Assembly: GCF_946902045.1 (NCBI RefSeq)
Contig: NZ_OX336253.1
Coordinates: 1,922,001 to 1,986,000 of the forward strand
Reading direction: 5' to 3'
Source of the DNA: Neisseria sp. Marseille-Q5346
GTDB lineage: Bacteria > Pseudomonadota > Gammaproteobacteria > Burkholderiales > Neisseriaceae
Length of the DNA: 64,000 bases
Below, piece by piece: positions 17,847-28,198 of this stretch (position 1 is the stretch's first letter; every line of letters starts with the position of its first letter). The notes under the pieces were generated by a model. The model did not search any database. It had not been told where the DNA came from and saw only the letters and a list, made by a program, of their open reading frames with translations. The position numbers and the translations under genes were made by a program.

Positions 17847-19682
17847 TTAGGCAAATTCGCCGCCGAAGCTCATGGCACCGGTTTCGGCGCTGCTGGTCAT
17901 GCTGCGGAAGTTTGCGAAGAGTTCGCGGCCGCAACCTTGTTGGTTCGCGCTCAAGTCGATACATTCGACTTCGCGGGCGTTCCATTCGGCTTCGTTGATC
18001 AGGACGTTGAGTTCGCCGGTAACAGAGTCGAAGCGGATCAGGTCGCCGGTACGGATTTTGGCGATGTTGCCGCCCATCAGGGCTTCGGGCGTCATGTGAA
18101 TGGACGCGGGCACTTTGCCGGACGCGCCGGACATACGGCCGTCGGTCAGCAGCGCCACTTTGAAGCCGCGGTCTTGCAGGATGCCCAAAGGTGGGGTCAG
18201 TTTGTGCAATTCGGGCATACCGTTGGCACGCGGGCCTTGGTAGCGGACAACGCATACAAAATCGCGTTCTAACTCGCCGCGTTCAAATGCGGCCAATACT
18301 TCGCGCTGGTCGTTGAACACGATGGCAGGCGCTTCGATGATGCGGCAGCCTTCGCGCACGGCGGATACTTTAATTACGCCGCGACCGATGTTGCCTTTCA
18401 TCAGGCGCAGGCCGCCGTCCGGGGAGAACGGGTTGTCGGCTTTGCGCAGGATGTCGTCGTTGCCGCTGGTTTCGGGGGCTTCGCGCCATTCGAGTTTGCC
18501 GTCGATGAGGAAAGGCTCTTTAGTGTAGTGGCGCATACCGTGTCCGACGACGGTATCGACATCGTCGTGCAACAGGCCTGCGTCCAGTAATTCGCGGATA
18601 ACGAAAGGCAGGCCACCTGCTGCGGTAAAGTGGTTCACGTCAGCTTTGCCGTTGGGGTACACGCGGATCAGCAACGGGATGATGGAAGAAATTTCGTCAA
18701 AGTCATCCCAGTTCAAAATCACGCCTGCGGCGCGCGCCATGGCGACGAGGTGCATGGTGTGGTTGGTCGAGCCGCCGGTTGCCATCAGGCCAATCAGGGC
18801 GTTGATGAAGGATTTTTCGGTCAACATTTCGCCCAATGGTTTGATGGTACCGTTTTTAATGCCGCGCGCGAGGTGTCCGGCAGCGTAGCGGGTCAGTGCC
18901 TCGCGCAGGTCAGTGTAAGGGTGGACGAAGGCGGCGGCAGGCAGGTGTACGCCCATCATTTCCATCATCATTTGGTTGGAGTTGGCGGTGCCGTAGAAGG
19001 TACAAGTACCCGGGCTGTGGTAAGAACCCATTTCGCTTTCAAGCAGGGCATCACGGCCGACTTTGCCTTCGGCAAAAAGCTGGCGGGTACGGGCTTTTTC
19101 CTTATTGCCGATACCGCTGGACATCGGGCCTGCCGGAACGAAGATTCCCGGAATATGGCCGAAAGACAAAGCACCAATCATCAAACCCGGTACGATTTTG
19201 TCGCATACGCCCATAAACAGGCTACCGTCAAACATTTGATGCGACAGACCGATGGCGGTACTCATGGCAATCACGTCGCGGGAGAACAGCGACAATTCCA
19301 TACCGGCATAACCTTGCGTGATGCCGTCGCACATGGCGGGTGTGCCGCCGGCGACTTGGGCGGTAGCGCCGTTTTTTTGTGCTTCGTCTTTGATTTGGTC
19401 AGGGAAGTCTTTAAACGGCTGGTGTGCGGAAACCATGTCATTGTAGGCAGTGATGATGCCTAAGTTGGGGACGGTTTCCTGAAGCATTTCGATTTTGATG
19501 CTCTTAGGCATGGAGGCATAGCCGTGTGCCAAGTTGCTGCAGCCGAGCTGGTTGCGCTCTAAGCGTCCCATCTGTTTGGCGCTGCGGATTTTCGCCAGAT
19601 ACTTTTCACGCGTCGGGCGGCTGCGCTCGATGATGCGCTCGGTAATTTCGGCGAGTTTTGGGTGAATAGGAGTGGGGTTCAT
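17847..19682 (-). CDS. edd: 6-phosphogluconate dehydratase
   Basis: Converts 6-phosphogluconate to KDPG, the committed Entner-Doudoroff step. 611 residues of the IlvD/Edd family. Iron-sulfur cysteines lie in [14 protein letters not shown] and the N-terminal RNQLGCSN segment, and the C-terminal signature [13 protein letters not shown] is intact. Full-length. It is transcribed divergently from zwf, with HexR-like operators and a TATAAT -10 element between them. Confidence 0.97.
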   Translation of the reverse strand: MNPTPIHPKLAEITERIIERSRPTREKYLAKIRSAKQMGRLERNQLGCSNLAHGYASMPKSIKIEMLQETVPNLGIITAYNDMVSAHQPFKDFPDQIKDEAQKNGATAQVAGGTPAMCDGITQGYAGMELSLFSRDVIAMSTAIGLSHQMFDGSLFMGVCDKIVPGLMIGALSFGHIPGIFVPAGPMSSGIGNKEKARTRQLFAEGKVGRDALLESEMGSYHSPGTCTFYGTANSNQMMMEMMGVHLPAAAFVHPYTDLREALTRYAAGHLARGIKNGTIKPLGEMLTEKSFINALIGLMATGGSTNHTMHLVAMARAAGVILNWDDFDEISSIIPLLIRVYPNGKADVNHFTAAGGLPFVIRELLDAGLLHDDVDTVVGHGMRHYTKEPFLIDGKLEWREAPETSGNDDILRKADNPFSPDGGLRLMKGNIGRGVIKVSAVREGCRIIEAPAIVFNDQREVLAAFERGELERDFVCVVRYQGPRANGMPELHKLTPPLGILQDRGFKVALLTDGRMSGASGKVPASIHMTPEALMGGNIAKIRTGDLIRFDSVTGELNVLINEAEWNAREVECIDLSANQQGCGRELFANFRSMTSSAETGAMSFGGEFA

Positions 19683-19849
19683 GTACGGTCTCCTGGCTAA
19701 ACGATATGATAGGGATTTTGTTTGCGCGTTTCTGATTTTTGTATTGGGTGTTTTTCAGACGGCCTTGAGCTGTGGGAATGAATAATATGGGCCGTCTGAA
19801 TATTTGAAGATTTTCTCTTCGAAGCGTCCGCATATTATAGTACAAAATC

Positions 19850-19864
19850 TGTAATTTTGTTACA
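19850..19864. promoter_or_regulatory. HexR-like operator 1 (edd side)
   Basis: TGTAATTTTGTTACA is a 15-base palindrome with TGTAA/TTACA arms, matching the TGTAAT-N3-ATTACA pattern known for HexR in gammaproteobacteria. It lies 10 bases upstream of the edd -10 (TATAAT, 19834-19839 minus), overlapping the -35 position, as expected for a repressor site. A hexR gene lies 3.5 kb away in the same regulon. Confidence 0.65.
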
Positions 19865-20005
19865 AAATAATTTACTAAGTGGAAGAAATTTGATTTAAAT
19901 CGAGGTATAGTCAATTCGTAAAACGATGAGCTGTAAAAGTCATCAAACTTTTATGTTAAATCAAACAATTTGTAAAAATGAGAATAGACAAAATGTGTAG
20001 CCATG

Positions 20006-20020
20006 TGTAGTATTACTACT
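20006..20020. promoter_or_regulatory. HexR-like operator 2 (zwf side)
   Basis: TGTAGTATTACTACT is a palindrome (GTAGTA-T-TACTAC core) with the same spacing and arm pattern as operator 1. One outer base differs from a perfect TGTAG/CTACA pair. It lies about 145 bases upstream of zwf. Confidence 0.5.
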
Positions 20021-20164
20021 CATTAGCCCGCTTGTTTGAAATTTTGGTGCAGGCGATTGGTTTTTTACTGCTTATTGCTTAAAGGCTTTTGATTCTAATC
20101 AATTTTTATAGATGATGACAGTCCAAAAGTTTTGAAGCAAGCTTCCTCAACGAGAGATGAAACA

Positions 20165-21610
20165 ATGAGTACACAGACAAATTTTGATTTGGTGTTGTTT
20201 GGCGCGACCGGCGATTTGGCAATGCGTAAACTTTTGCCTTGCCTGTATCAGGCGCATGTAGCCGGTTTGCTTCATCCCGAAGGTCGTATTTTGGGCGTAA
20301 GCCGTAGCGAATTGGATACTGCCGGCTTTTTGGCCAAAGTGGAAACGAATTCTAAAATCCATGTCAAACAAAACTTCTCAGATGAAGCGTGGGCATCGTT
20401 CATCCAACGTCTCGAGTATTTAAAAGTCGATGTGACAAAGAAAGGCGATTTCATTACCTTGGGCGACTTGGTAAAAGCGCGCAAGAATACTGAAAATGTC
20501 GTGATCTACCTCTCAACTGCGCCGAAATTCTTTGCGCAAGCCTGTGAAAACCTTGCTGAAATCGGTTTGAATGCTGATAACGTACGCGTGGTTTTGGAAA
20601 AACCGTTGGGTACGGACTTGGCTTCTTCTCAGCAAATCAATACAGATGTGGCCCGTTATTTCAAAGAAGAACAAATCTACCGCATCGACCATTATTTGGG
20701 TAAAGAAAGCCTGCAAAACCTGCTGGCCTTGCGTTTTGCCAATGTGATGTTCGAGCCTTTGTGGAACAATAAATATATTGAAAGCGTACAGCTGACCATT
20801 GCCGAGCAGTTGGGCGTGGAAGAACGCGGCGAGTTTTACGATATTACCGGCGCGTTGCGCGATATGGTGCAAAACCACTTGATGCAAATGCTTTGTATGA
20901 CTGCTATGGAAGCGCCGGCAAGCTTGGATGCGGATGCCGTACGCGACGAGAAAGTGAAAGTCATCAAATCGCTGAAACCGCTGACCATCGAATCCGTCAA
21001 CGAAAATGTTATTCGCGGCCAATATGTTGCAGCAAACGGTATGAACGGCTATCTGGAAGAAGTCGACGTACCGAAAGACAGTTTCACTGAAACCTATGTT
21101 GCCATCAAAGCCGAAATTGAAAACGAGCGTTGGAAAGGCGTACCTTTCTACCTGCGTACCGGCAAACGCATGGCAGGAAAAGTGGCGGAAATCGTGTTGA
21201 ACTTCCGTCCGCTGCAAAACCATATTTTTGACAACAGCCAACCTGCGCCGAATCGTTTGGTTATTGAACTACAACCGACCGAATCCGTCCGCCTTTACAC
21301 GCAAGTGAAAACCCCGGGTGCAGGCAACAAAGTCGAAGTTACACCGATTGGCGTGGATTTGGGCACAGCCGTAGAGGGTCGTCGTGCCGAGGCTTATGAG
21401 CGCCTGCTGCTGGATGTGATTAACGGCAAACTCGCTTTGTTCAACCGTCGTGACGAACTCGAAGCTGCTTGGGAATATGTGATGCCTATCCTGGAAAACT
21501 GGGCGAACAATACAACGCCTCCGCATGCTTACGAAGCCCATTCTTGGGGTCCTGAAGCTGCGCGCGCGCTGTTGGCACGTGACGGCAACAAGTGGCACGA
21601 AGAGCAATAA
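20165..21610 (+). CDS. zwf: Glucose-6-phosphate 1-dehydrogenase
   Basis: Oxidises glucose-6-phosphate to 6-phosphogluconolactone with NADP. 481 residues from the ATG at 20165 (MSTQTNFDLV), chosen over an upstream in-frame start because AGAGATG lies 7-8 bases before it. The nucleotide motif FGATGDLAMRKL is at 12-23 and the active-site signature is RIDHYLGKE. First gene of a zwf-pgl-glk-hexR-pgi run. Confidence 0.97.
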   Translation: MSTQTNFDLVLFGATGDLAMRKLLPCLYQAHVAGLLHPEGRILGVSRSELDTAGFLAKVETNSKIHVKQNFSDEAWASFIQRLEYLKVDVTKKGDFITLGDLVKARKNTENVVIYLSTAPKFFAQACENLAEIGLNADNVRVVLEKPLGTDLASSQQINTDVARYFKEEQIYRIDHYLGKESLQNLLALRFANVMFEPLWNNKYIESVQLTIAEQLGVEERGEFYDITGALRDMVQNHLMQMLCMTAMEAPASLDADAVRDEKVKVIKSLKPLTIESVNENVIRGQYVAANGMNGYLEEVDVPKDSFTETYVAIKAEIENERWKGVPFYLRTGKRMAGKVAEIVLNFRPLQNHIFDNSQPAPNRLVIELQPTESVRLYTQVKTPGAGNKVEVTPIGVDLGTAVEGRRAEAYERLLLDVINGKLALFNRRDELEAAWEYVMPILENWANNTTPPHAYEAHSWGPEAARALLARDGNKWHEEQ

Positions 21611-21617
21611 TATTTCT

Positions 21618-21657
21618 TTCAGACGGCCTTGTTTTCCAACAAAAGGCCGTCTGAAAC
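21618..21657 (+). terminator. Inverted DUS pair between zwf and pgl
   Basis: TTTCAGACGGCCTTGTTTTC and its partner form a stem-loop within the operon, so it may act as an attenuator rather than a full stop. Confidence 0.55.
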
Positions 21658-21673
21658 CATGAAAGGACGAAAC

Positions 21674-22369
21674 ATGTTTGTTTGGCACGAACAAGAAAAC
21701 GCTGCAACTGCCGCGCAAGCTCTCGCCGATGCTGTTGCCGCCGCATTGCAAACCGCGTTGAATGAGAAAGGCCATGCGGTTTTGGCTGTTTCCGGCGGTC
21801 GTTCGCCGATTGCATTTTTCGAGGCTTTGTCGCAAAAAGATTTAAATTGGCAAAACGTCGGCATTACTTTGGTGGACGAGCGTATCGTTCCGACCACGCA
21901 TGCCGACAGCAATACAGGCTTGGTACGCGAATATTTGCTCAAAAATAACGCGGCCGTTGCCACATGGATTCCTGTTGTTGAAGACGGAAAGTCTGAAACT
22001 GAATTACAACCTGAAGTTGTCGTTGCTTATGCATTGAAACATTACAAGCAACCTGACGTACTGGTGTTGGGCATGGGTTCAGACGGACATACGGCGTCGT
22101 TGTTCCCTCAAGCGCCTCAATTACAGGCAGCAATCAATGAAGCCAATGACCCGACATTGATTCATACTACGCCAGTTACCGCGCCGCATGAGCGTGTGAG
22201 CATGACTTTGGGTGCGATTGCCAAAACGCCGAATGTATTTTTGGCTATTCAAGGCGCAGAGAAAAAAGCAGTATTTGATAAAGCCGCCGCAAGGGCCGAT
22301 ACCGAATATCCGACCAGTCTGATTCTCAATCACCAAGGAATTAACTGCCATGTCTACTATGCACACTGA
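21674..22369 (+). CDS. pgl: 6-phosphogluconolactonase
   Basis: Hydrolyses 6-phosphogluconolactone to 6-phosphogluconate. 231 residues from MFVWHEQEN, preceded by AAAGGA. The SugarP-isomerase-like motifs [17 protein letters not shown] and [14 protein letters not shown] are intact. Its last 20 bases overlap the glk start, which suggests translational coupling. Confidence 0.95.
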   Translation: MFVWHEQENAATAAQALADAVAAALQTALNEKGHAVLAVSGGRSPIAFFEALSQKDLNWQNVGITLVDERIVPTTHADSNTGLVREYLLKNNAAVATWIPVVEDGKSETELQPEVVVAYALKHYKQPDVLVLGMGSDGHTASLFPQAPQLQAAINEANDPTLIHTTPVTAPHERVSMTLGAIAKTPNVFLAIQGAEKKAVFDKAAARADTEYPTSLILNHQGINCHVYYAH

Positions 22370-23330
22370 AGCTTATCCTCGTTTGGTCGCCGATATCGGC
22401 GGTACGAATGCCCGTTTTGCACTTGAAACTGCACCACAGGTCATTGAAAAGGCTGAAGTCTTGCCTTGCCAGGATTACGACACCATTGTCGATGCCGCCA
22501 AAACTTATTTGGAACGCGCAGGCAGTCCGAAAGTCTTGCACGCCGCCTTTGCGATTGCCAATCCGATTTTGGGCGACTGGGTGCAGATGACCAACCACCA
22601 CTGGGCATTCTCCATCGAAACCACCCGCCAGGCTTTGGGTTTTGAAACGTTGATTCTGTTGAACGACTTTACTGCCCAGGCTTTGGCGGTAACAAAAACC
22701 GATAAGAAAGACTTGATACAAATCGGCGGTCAAAAACCCATCGAATTTGCGCCTAAAGCCGTTATCGGTCCGGGTACCGGTTTGGGTGTCAGCGGTTTGG
22801 TGCACAGCGCTGCCGGCTGGGTGGCGTTGGCAGGCGAGGGCGGCCATACCAGCTTCCCGCCGTTTGACGATATGGAAGTATTGATTTGGCAATACGCTAA
22901 AAACAAATACGGCCATGTTTCTGCCGAGCGTTTCTTGAGCGGCGCAGGTTTGAGCCTGATTTACGAAGCATTGGCCAAACGCGACAACATCAAACAATGC
23001 CGTCTGAAGCCTTCTGAAATCACCGATAAGACATTGAGCGGAACATCGCCGATTTGCCGTCAGACTTTGGATATTTTCTGCGCCATGCTGGGTACGGTTG
23101 CTTCCAATTTGGCTTTGTCATTGGGTGCGCGCGGCGGCGTGTATTTGTGCGGCGGCATTATCCCGCGCGTGTTGGATTACTTTAAAACGTCTCCATTCCG
23201 CAGCCGCTTTGAAAATAAAGGTCGCTTTGAGGCTTATCTTGCCGCCATTCCCGTGTATGTCGTATTGAGCGAGTTTCCGGGCATCGTCGGCGCGGCGGTC
23301 GCATTAGACAATCATTTAAATAACGTTTAA
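22350..23330 (+). CDS. glk: Glucokinase
   Basis: Phosphorylates glucose with ATP. 326 residues of the bacterial Glk family: phosphate-1 motif [13 protein letters not shown], the catalytic region LLNDFTAQA, and adenosine motif [13 protein letters not shown]. The ATG at 22350 overlaps the end of pgl and has AAGGAA upstream; a second ATG three codons later is possible. An AT-type DUS (ATGCCGTCTGAA) lies inside the gene at 22997-23008. Confidence 0.95.
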   Translation: MSTMHTEAYPRLVADIGGTNARFALETAPQVIEKAEVLPCQDYDTIVDAAKTYLERAGSPKVLHAAFAIANPILGDWVQMTNHHWAFSIETTRQALGFETLILLNDFTAQALAVTKTDKKDLIQIGGQKPIEFAPKAVIGPGTGLGVSGLVHSAAGWVALAGEGGHTSFPPFDDMEVLIWQYAKNKYGHVSAERFLSGAGLSLIYEALAKRDNIKQCRLKPSEITDKTLSGTSPICRQTLDIFCAMLGTVASNLALSLGARGGVYLCGGIIPRVLDYFKTSPFRSRFENKGRFEAYLAAIPVYVVLSEFPGIVGAAVALDNHLNNV

Positions 23331-23407
23331 ACACACAAACGGCGGTGCAGGGTAGGGGGTGGAAAAAACCCTTGTCCTGAACGTCAAAAAATCAAAGGGT
23401 AGAGTAT

Positions 23408-24256
23408 ATGTTAAGCAAAATCAGCGAATCATTGTCCAACCTCTCCGGCGCAGAACGCAAAGTTGCCGAATCTGCGCTGGCCGAGCCGAAATGGTTCGTT
23501 CATGCCGCTGTGGCGGAAATCGCCGAGCGTGCGTCCGTCAGTCAGCCGACAGTAATCCGTTTCTGCCGCAGCTTGGGTTACAAAGGCTTGCCTGAGTTCA
23601 AACTCGCTTTGTCTGCCAGCATCGGCCACGAAGGCATGCCTTACGTTCATGAAGAATTAAACGCCGATGACAACATGGGCAGCGTGGTCGAAAAAGTATT
23701 GGGCAACGCCGCAGCCTCCCTCTTGGGCGAGCGCCGTTTCCTGAAAGAATCCGAACTGGAAAACGCGATTGCCATTCTGATGCACGCGCGACGCGTTGAG
23801 TTTTATGGTGTCGGCAATTCCGGCATCGTTGCCCAAGATGCGCAACACAAATTCTTCCGCTTCGGTATGTCCACCGTTGCCTATGTCGATACGCATACCC
23901 AGCTGATGGCGGCTTCCGTATTGACCGAGCAGGATGTGTTGGTGGCGATTTCCAATACCGGCTCATCTATCGAATTGTTGGACGCGGCCAGTATCGCCAA
24001 AGAAAACGGTGCAGCCGTTATCGCGCTGACCCGTAATGATTCACCGTTGGCCCAAATGGCCGACTGTGTATTGAGCATTGCTACTCAGGAAAATGCCGAG
24101 CTTTATACGCCTATGGTGTCCCGTCTTCTGCAGTTGGCCGTTATCGACATTCTTGCTATCGGCTTGGCTTTACGCTTGGGTGACACTGCCAGCACGCAAC
24201 TGCAAAAAAGTAAAAAAAGCATACATAACAAACACATCGAATACGATAAAGATTGA
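23408..24256 (+). CDS. hexR: HexR, RpiR-family transcriptional regulator
   Basis: 282 residues: an N-terminal RpiR helix-turn-helix (about 32-56, AAVAEIAERASVSQPTVIRF) and a C-terminal SIS sugar-phosphate-binding domain (about 120-250, FYGVGNSGIVA and AISNTGSS). HexR proteins repress Entner-Doudoroff genes and are released by KDPG. Its location between glk and pgi, and palindromes matching HexR sites upstream of edd and zwf, support this name. Confidence 0.9.
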   Translation: MLSKISESLSNLSGAERKVAESALAEPKWFVHAAVAEIAERASVSQPTVIRFCRSLGYKGLPEFKLALSASIGHEGMPYVHEELNADDNMGSVVEKVLGNAAASLLGERRFLKESELENAIAILMHARRVEFYGVGNSGIVAQDAQHKFFRFGMSTVAYVDTHTQLMAASVLTEQDVLVAISNTGSSIELLDAASIAKENGAAVIALTRNDSPLAQMADCVLSIATQENAELYTPMVSRLLQLAVIDILAIGLALRLGDTASTQLQKSKKSIHNKHIEYDKD

Positions 24257-24270
24257 TTCTTCACTGACAT

Positions 24271-24309
24271 TTTCAGACGGCCCCAACCCACATCAAGGCC
24301 GTCTGAAAC
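24271..24309 (+). terminator. Inverted DUS pair after hexR
   Basis: TTTCAGACGGCC and AGGCCGTCTGAAA flank a short loop. A further DUS variant (TTTCAGACGACC) follows near 24339. It is a weak barrier before pgi. Confidence 0.55.
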
Positions 24310-24399
24310 CTCAAAAAACGGAAACCATCCCGTTCCCGTTTCAGACGACCTCACGGCCGTTTTCTCAACAAAACTGTCCACTATCCAGGAGAGCATCCG

Positions 24400-26043
24400 A
24401 TGAAACACCTTCACGATTTACCAGCTTGGTCAAAATTATGGATACATTTTGACGAAACCAAAGAACAACACATGCGCGAAATGTTCGAGCAAGATCCCGA
24501 ACGTGCCGAGCGCTACTGGCTGCAGGTTGGCGGCCTGACTTTGGATTATTCTAAAAACCGTATCAACGACGAAACCATGTCGCTTTTGTTCGAGTTGGCG
24601 CGTGAAGCAGGCGTGCCGGAACGGATGCAGCAAATGTTCCACGGCGAAAAAATCAATACGACAGAAAACCGCGCCGTACTCCACGTTGCCCTGCGCAACC
24701 GCACCAACGCCCCTATCGTCGTGGATGGCGAAGATGTAATGCCTAAGGTCAACCATGTCCTGCAACGCATGGGCGAGTTCGCGCATGAAGTCCGCAGCGG
24801 CAGCTGGTTGGGCTATACCAATCAAGTCATTACCGACGTCGTCAACATCGGTATCGGCGGCTCTGACCTCGGCCCTCTGATGATGTGTACTGCGCTCAAG
24901 CCTTTCGGCCATCCGCGTTTGAACATGCACTTCGTCTCCAATGTGGACGGCTCCCAACTGCGCGACGTATTGTCCAAAGTCCACCCTGAGACCACCCTCT
25001 TCATCATTGCCTCCAAAACCTTTACCACCCAAGAAACCCTGACCAACGCCCTGACCGCGCGTAAATGGTTCTTGGATCATGCAGGCGATGAAAGCGCCGT
25101 AGCCAAACACTTCGTTGCCGTATCAACCAACCAAAAAGCCGTTGCCGAATTCGGTATCGATACCGCCAATATGTTTGAATTTTGGGACTGGGTTGGCGGA
25201 CGATACAGCCTCTGGTCAGCCATCGGCCTGCCGATTATGCTGTATCTCGGCGAAGAGAACTTCATCGAAATGCTCAACGGCGCGCACCTGATGGACCAAC
25301 ACTTCATCAATACGCCGCTAGAGCGCAACATGCCCGTCATCCTCGCCCTCATCGGCATCTGGTACATCAACTACTACGGTGGCGGCAGCCACGTCATCGC
25401 CCCTTACGACCAACATCTCCACCGCCTGCCTAAGTTCATCCAGCAGCTCGATATGGAGAGCAACGGCAAACAAGTTACCCTTGACGGTAAACCGGTCGGT
25501 TACGAAACTTCCCCGATTATTTGGGGCGAAACCGGTATCAACGGCCAGCACGCATTCTTCCAACTGCTGCACCAAGGTACGCATATCACGCCGATTGACC
25601 TGATTGCCTCCCTTGAAAAACGCAGCAACCTGCGCGGCCACCACGAAATCCTGCTGGCGAACGTCTTTGCCCAAGCCGAAGCCTTTATGCGCGGCAAAAC
25701 CCCCGACGAAGTACGCGCCGAGCTTCAAGCTCAAGGTATGGACGAAGCGCGTATCGAAGAGCTGGTTCCGCACAAAACCTTCTCCGGCAACCGTCCGACC
25801 AACCTCATCCTCATGGACAAAATCAACCCGCGCAATATGGGCAGCCTGATTGCCATGTACGAACATAAAACCTTCGTACAAGGCATTATTTGGGGCATCA
25901 ACAGCTTTGACCAATGGGGCGTAGAGCTCGGTAAACAACTGGCCAAAACCATTCTTGCCGAATTGACCGGCGAGACCGAAGTGCAAAAACACGACAGCTC
26001 CACTACACGCCTAATTAATCTTTATTTGAACGCCAACAAATAA
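24400..26043 (+). CDS. pgi: Glucose-6-phosphate isomerase
   Basis: Interconverts glucose-6-phosphate and fructose-6-phosphate. 547 residues. Signatures are intact: [10 protein letters not shown], the PGI motif [13 protein letters not shown], and the C-terminal [22 protein letters not shown] precedes the ATG. Last gene of the glucose cluster. Neisseria species typically route hexose through Entner-Doudoroff, so this enzyme probably works in the gluconeogenic or cycling direction. Confidence 0.97.
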   Translation: MKHLHDLPAWSKLWIHFDETKEQHMREMFEQDPERAERYWLQVGGLTLDYSKNRINDETMSLLFELAREAGVPERMQQMFHGEKINTTENRAVLHVALRNRTNAPIVVDGEDVMPKVNHVLQRMGEFAHEVRSGSWLGYTNQVITDVVNIGIGGSDLGPLMMCTALKPFGHPRLNMHFVSNVDGSQLRDVLSKVHPETTLFIIASKTFTTQETLTNALTARKWFLDHAGDESAVAKHFVAVSTNQKAVAEFGIDTANMFEFWDWVGGRYSLWSAIGLPIMLYLGEENFIEMLNGAHLMDQHFINTPLERNMPVILALIGIWYINYYGGGSHVIAPYDQHLHRLPKFIQQLDMESNGKQVTLDGKPVGYETSPIIWGETGINGQHAFFQLLHQGTHITPIDLIASLEKRSNLRGHHEILLANVFAQAEAFMRGKTPDEVRAELQAQGMDEARIEELVPHKTFSGNRPTNLILMDKINPRNMGSLIAMYEHKTFVQGIIWGINSFDQWGVELGKQLAKTILAELTGETEVQKHDSSTTRLINLYLNANK

Positions 26044-26059
26044 AGCATTTATTTAAAGC

Positions 26060-26091
26060 AAAGGCCGTCTGAAAGTTTCAGACGGCCTTTT
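26060..26091. terminator. Paired-DUS hairpin terminator
   Basis: Compact inverted DUS pair with a T tail between convergent pgi and the nnrS-like gene. Confidence 0.88.
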
Positions 26092-26094
26092 GTG

Positions 26095-27192
26095 TTATTC
26101 CGGATCATCCGTAAACGCATTTTCCCGAAATATTGGTACAAACGTGAAAAGATACAGTACGAACACGGCGATGGTCAGAAGCGCGGGGACGGTGATGAAA
26201 AATATCGGGTTCACGTTCATCAAGAAAGCGCGCGAGACGGCAGCCATAAAGAGCAGGGGGACGGCAATGCGGCAGAGTTTCGGGTAGTCGAGCTTGGTAA
26301 AGCCGCTGTGCCACAGTCCGGCGGTCAGCCACACCATCATCACGCCGCCCATCATGCCGCCGAGGGTAATCAAATGCAGGGGGGCAGAGGAGGGCAGATT
26401 TTGCAGTTTCTCCACGCCTGCCCACAGATAGCCTGCGGCGGCAAAGAGCTGGAGCAGGTAATAAGTGCAGACGTAGTGTTTGCGCAGGAGTTCGTGATGG
26501 TGGAGCTCACGCAGCTTGGCGAGCAGGATGAATCCGACGGCAAGCGCGGTAAAACCGGCGGTTTGCGCGGGCAGCCAAAGTTCGGCGGCGGCGTGCAAGA
26601 GCAGGAAAGTAATGGCGATGTTTTTATAAACGATATTTGGAATGAAAACAGGGTCTTTCAGACGGCATTCTTTAAGGGCTTCCGCGCCCAAAAGAATACT
26701 GACGCGGACGGATACAAACATGACCGCCGCCATGTTCAGATGTACTTGCGCGCGCAGTAAGTTCAAATCGCCAGTTGCGGCGTAGGCCGTCTGAAAAACG
26801 GTAAACGCGGCAAGCAGCATTAAGAGGGCGAAGTTATCAGTGTTGCGGTCGAGCCAAATCAGCCAGGCGCAAAACAGCAGCAATACCAGCCAATAGGCGG
26901 CGACGAAAAACGAGGCGGTTTGCGGCGAAAAGGGCAGTATGGCAGATGCGGCGAGCAGTAATGCCGCCATCAAAGTAGCGACAGGTTTCAGACGACCTTT
27001 ATAACCCGTCCATTCGAGCATGGCTGCAGTCAGGAAGCCGCCGTATGCCGCAGGCAGCATGAGTTCTAAGAAGATTTGGCGGTGCAAAATGACGGCACCG
27101 GGGCTGATGAAAAACACCAACGCGCCGAGTATGGCAAGCACCGCTGCACCGACGAAAAACGGCCGCATGGGGTGGGTGAAAAACTTATTCAT
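26095..27192 (-). CDS. NnrS family membrane protein
   Basis: 365 residues with about twelve hydrophobic segments. The N-terminal HPMRPFFVGAA matches the NnrS hallmark (FRPFF), and conserved histidines are in VILHRQIF, RAQVHLNMAA and ELHHHELLRKH. NnrS proteins are haem-copper membrane proteins linked to nitric-oxide stress and denitrification. It is followed in the minus direction by a terminator shared with pgi. A DUS variant (AGACGACC) lies in the coding region near 26990. Confidence 0.88.
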   Translation of the reverse strand: MNKFFTHPMRPFFVGAAVLAILGALVFFISPGAVILHRQIFLELMLPAAYGGFLTAAMLEWTGYKGRLKPVATLMAALLLAASAILPFSPQTASFFVAAYWLVLLLFCAWLIWLDRNTDNFALLMLLAAFTVFQTAYAATGDLNLLRAQVHLNMAAVMFVSVRVSILLGAEALKECRLKDPVFIPNIVYKNIAITFLLLHAAAELWLPAQTAGFTALAVGFILLAKLRELHHHELLRKHYVCTYYLLQLFAAAGYLWAGVEKLQNLPSSAPLHLITLGGMMGGVMMVWLTAGLWHSGFTKLDYPKLCRIAVPLLFMAAVSRAFLMNVNPIFFITVPALLTIAVFVLYLFTFVPIFRENAFTDDPE

Positions 27193-27259
27193 GGTTTGGC
27201 TTGATTCTGCATGAAGATGCTTTCGGATATAGATTTATTGGGAGGACAGGGTTGTATCT

Positions 27260-27487
27260 TGTATTGAAGAAGCAAACCTTCGGCTTGCTTGCCCTCTCCC
27301 TAACCCTCTCCCACGGGGAGAGGGAATTGGGCTGTCGAGCCTGAACATTTTCAGGTTTACCTGCCATCTAATTCCCAATCCTGCACTCTTTGATTTTCAG
27401 CAACTTGATTCCCTCTCCCCGTGGGAGAGGGTTAGGGAGAGGGCAACGAACCGCAAGGTTTGTCAGATACTCAAATGCCCGTATCAT
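27260..27487. repeat. REP-like repeat block R1
   Basis: Contains two CCCTCTCCC/GGGAGAGGG hairpins in opposite context (27304-27324 and 27411-27431), separated by about 85 bases. A similar block (R2) lies at 28199-28490. Shared landmarks are AAGAAGCAA near the left edge, TTTTCAGGTTTACCTG, ATTTTCAGCAAC, and GGCAACGAACCGCAAGGTT near the right edge. No gene is present. Confidence 0.8.
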
Positions 27488-28102
27488 TCATATTATTGAT
27501 ATTATTGTTTGAATTGTATTATTTTCAATAATAATAAATAATCCTAAACCAATATAAATAACAGCCATTATCCAACGACTAAACTTCTCTACAATTTCAC
27601 CAACACCTGAAATATTAGCCAATCTTTGTGCTGTATATACTAAAACAAAAATCAATATTAAAAATACAAGAAGAGTAACTAATAAGTCGACAAGATCTAA
27701 AGTCACAAAGTAAGGAACAAAAAGTCCAATATTATCTGCACCACAACTAGCAACTGTAACCAAAGCAACAATACCGACTAATTTTGACAACCCTTTTTCA
27801 TCCAATTCTTTTTTAGCTCTTTTTTCGCCCTCACAATCGTCGTAAATAGCAACTTTAATACCTAAGTAAATCGGTATTAAACCTAATAAACCCAACACCC
27901 ATTTTTCCGGAACATAATGCAAAACAAAAGCTAGAAATAAACTAACTAATATTAAAATTACAGAACCTAAATATTGTCCGATATAAATATCTCGATATTC
28001 TTTTCTAGTATTTGCTCTAGCAAAAAATATTAATAGTATTACCAACAAATCTACTGCTGTAGCAATATATAAAACAGAAGCAGTAATCACAGTCGAAAAC
28101 AT
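27488..28102 (-). CDS. cadD: CadD family cadmium resistance exporter
   Basis: 204 residues from the ATG at 28102 (MFSTVITASVLYIATAVDLLVIL), which has AAGGTG upstream. An upstream in-frame extension would read into duplicated ATPase-gene sequence and is rejected. Six hydrophobic helices, an acidic-basic loop (YDDCEGEKRAKKELDEKG), and the motif VASCGADNIGLFVPYF are typical of the CadD (LysE-like) cadmium exporters best known from staphylococci and streptococci. The gene is strikingly AT-rich against its neighbours and sits between repeats R1 and R2, so horizontal acquisition is very likely. Confidence 0.88.
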   Translation of the reverse strand: MFSTVITASVLYIATAVDLLVILLIFFARANTRKEYRDIYIGQYLGSVILILVSLFLAFVLHYVPEKWVLGLLGLIPIYLGIKVAIYDDCEGEKRAKKELDEKGLSKLVGIVALVTVASCGADNIGLFVPYFVTLDLVDLLVTLLVFLILIFVLVYTAQRLANISGVGEIVEKFSRWIMAVIYIGLGLFIIIENNTIQTIISII

Positions 28103-28110
28103 AAAGCACC

Positions 28111-28174
28111 TTATAATGAAAATCCCCTGCCCCCTTGGCACCACGGCTTCTTCAAAAGCCGAATCGCGTTCGGA
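28111..28174 (-). pseudogene. Duplicated 3' fragment of the adjacent ABC ATPase gene
   Basis: The sequence resembles 28491-28555, the end of the ATPase gene: both have the TCTTCAAAAGCCGAATCGCG stretch followed by TTCGGA, and both have a TAATGAA/TCCCCTG end. Its reading on the minus strand, SERDSAFEEAVV, equals the ATPase C-terminus. It lies just upstream of cadD and marks how the locus was duplicated. Confidence 0.75.
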
Positions 28175-28198
28175 ACAAAACAGATTCGTATGTTTCGT

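Larger units (their letters stand above)
19683..20164. promoter_or_regulatory. edd-zwf divergent control region
   Basis: A 482-base AT-rich gap without a gene. On the edd side are an inverted DUS pair in the leader (about 19753-19800) and a TATAAT -10 on the minus strand at 19834-19839. HexR-like palindromes lie at 19850-19864 and 20006-20020. The zwf-proximal 140 bases contain no further element I can name. Confidence 0.7.

Noticed and set aside
18630..19463. 277-codon plus-strand frame opposite edd
   Set aside because: Antisense to the conserved dehydratase. Composition is that of a shadow frame.
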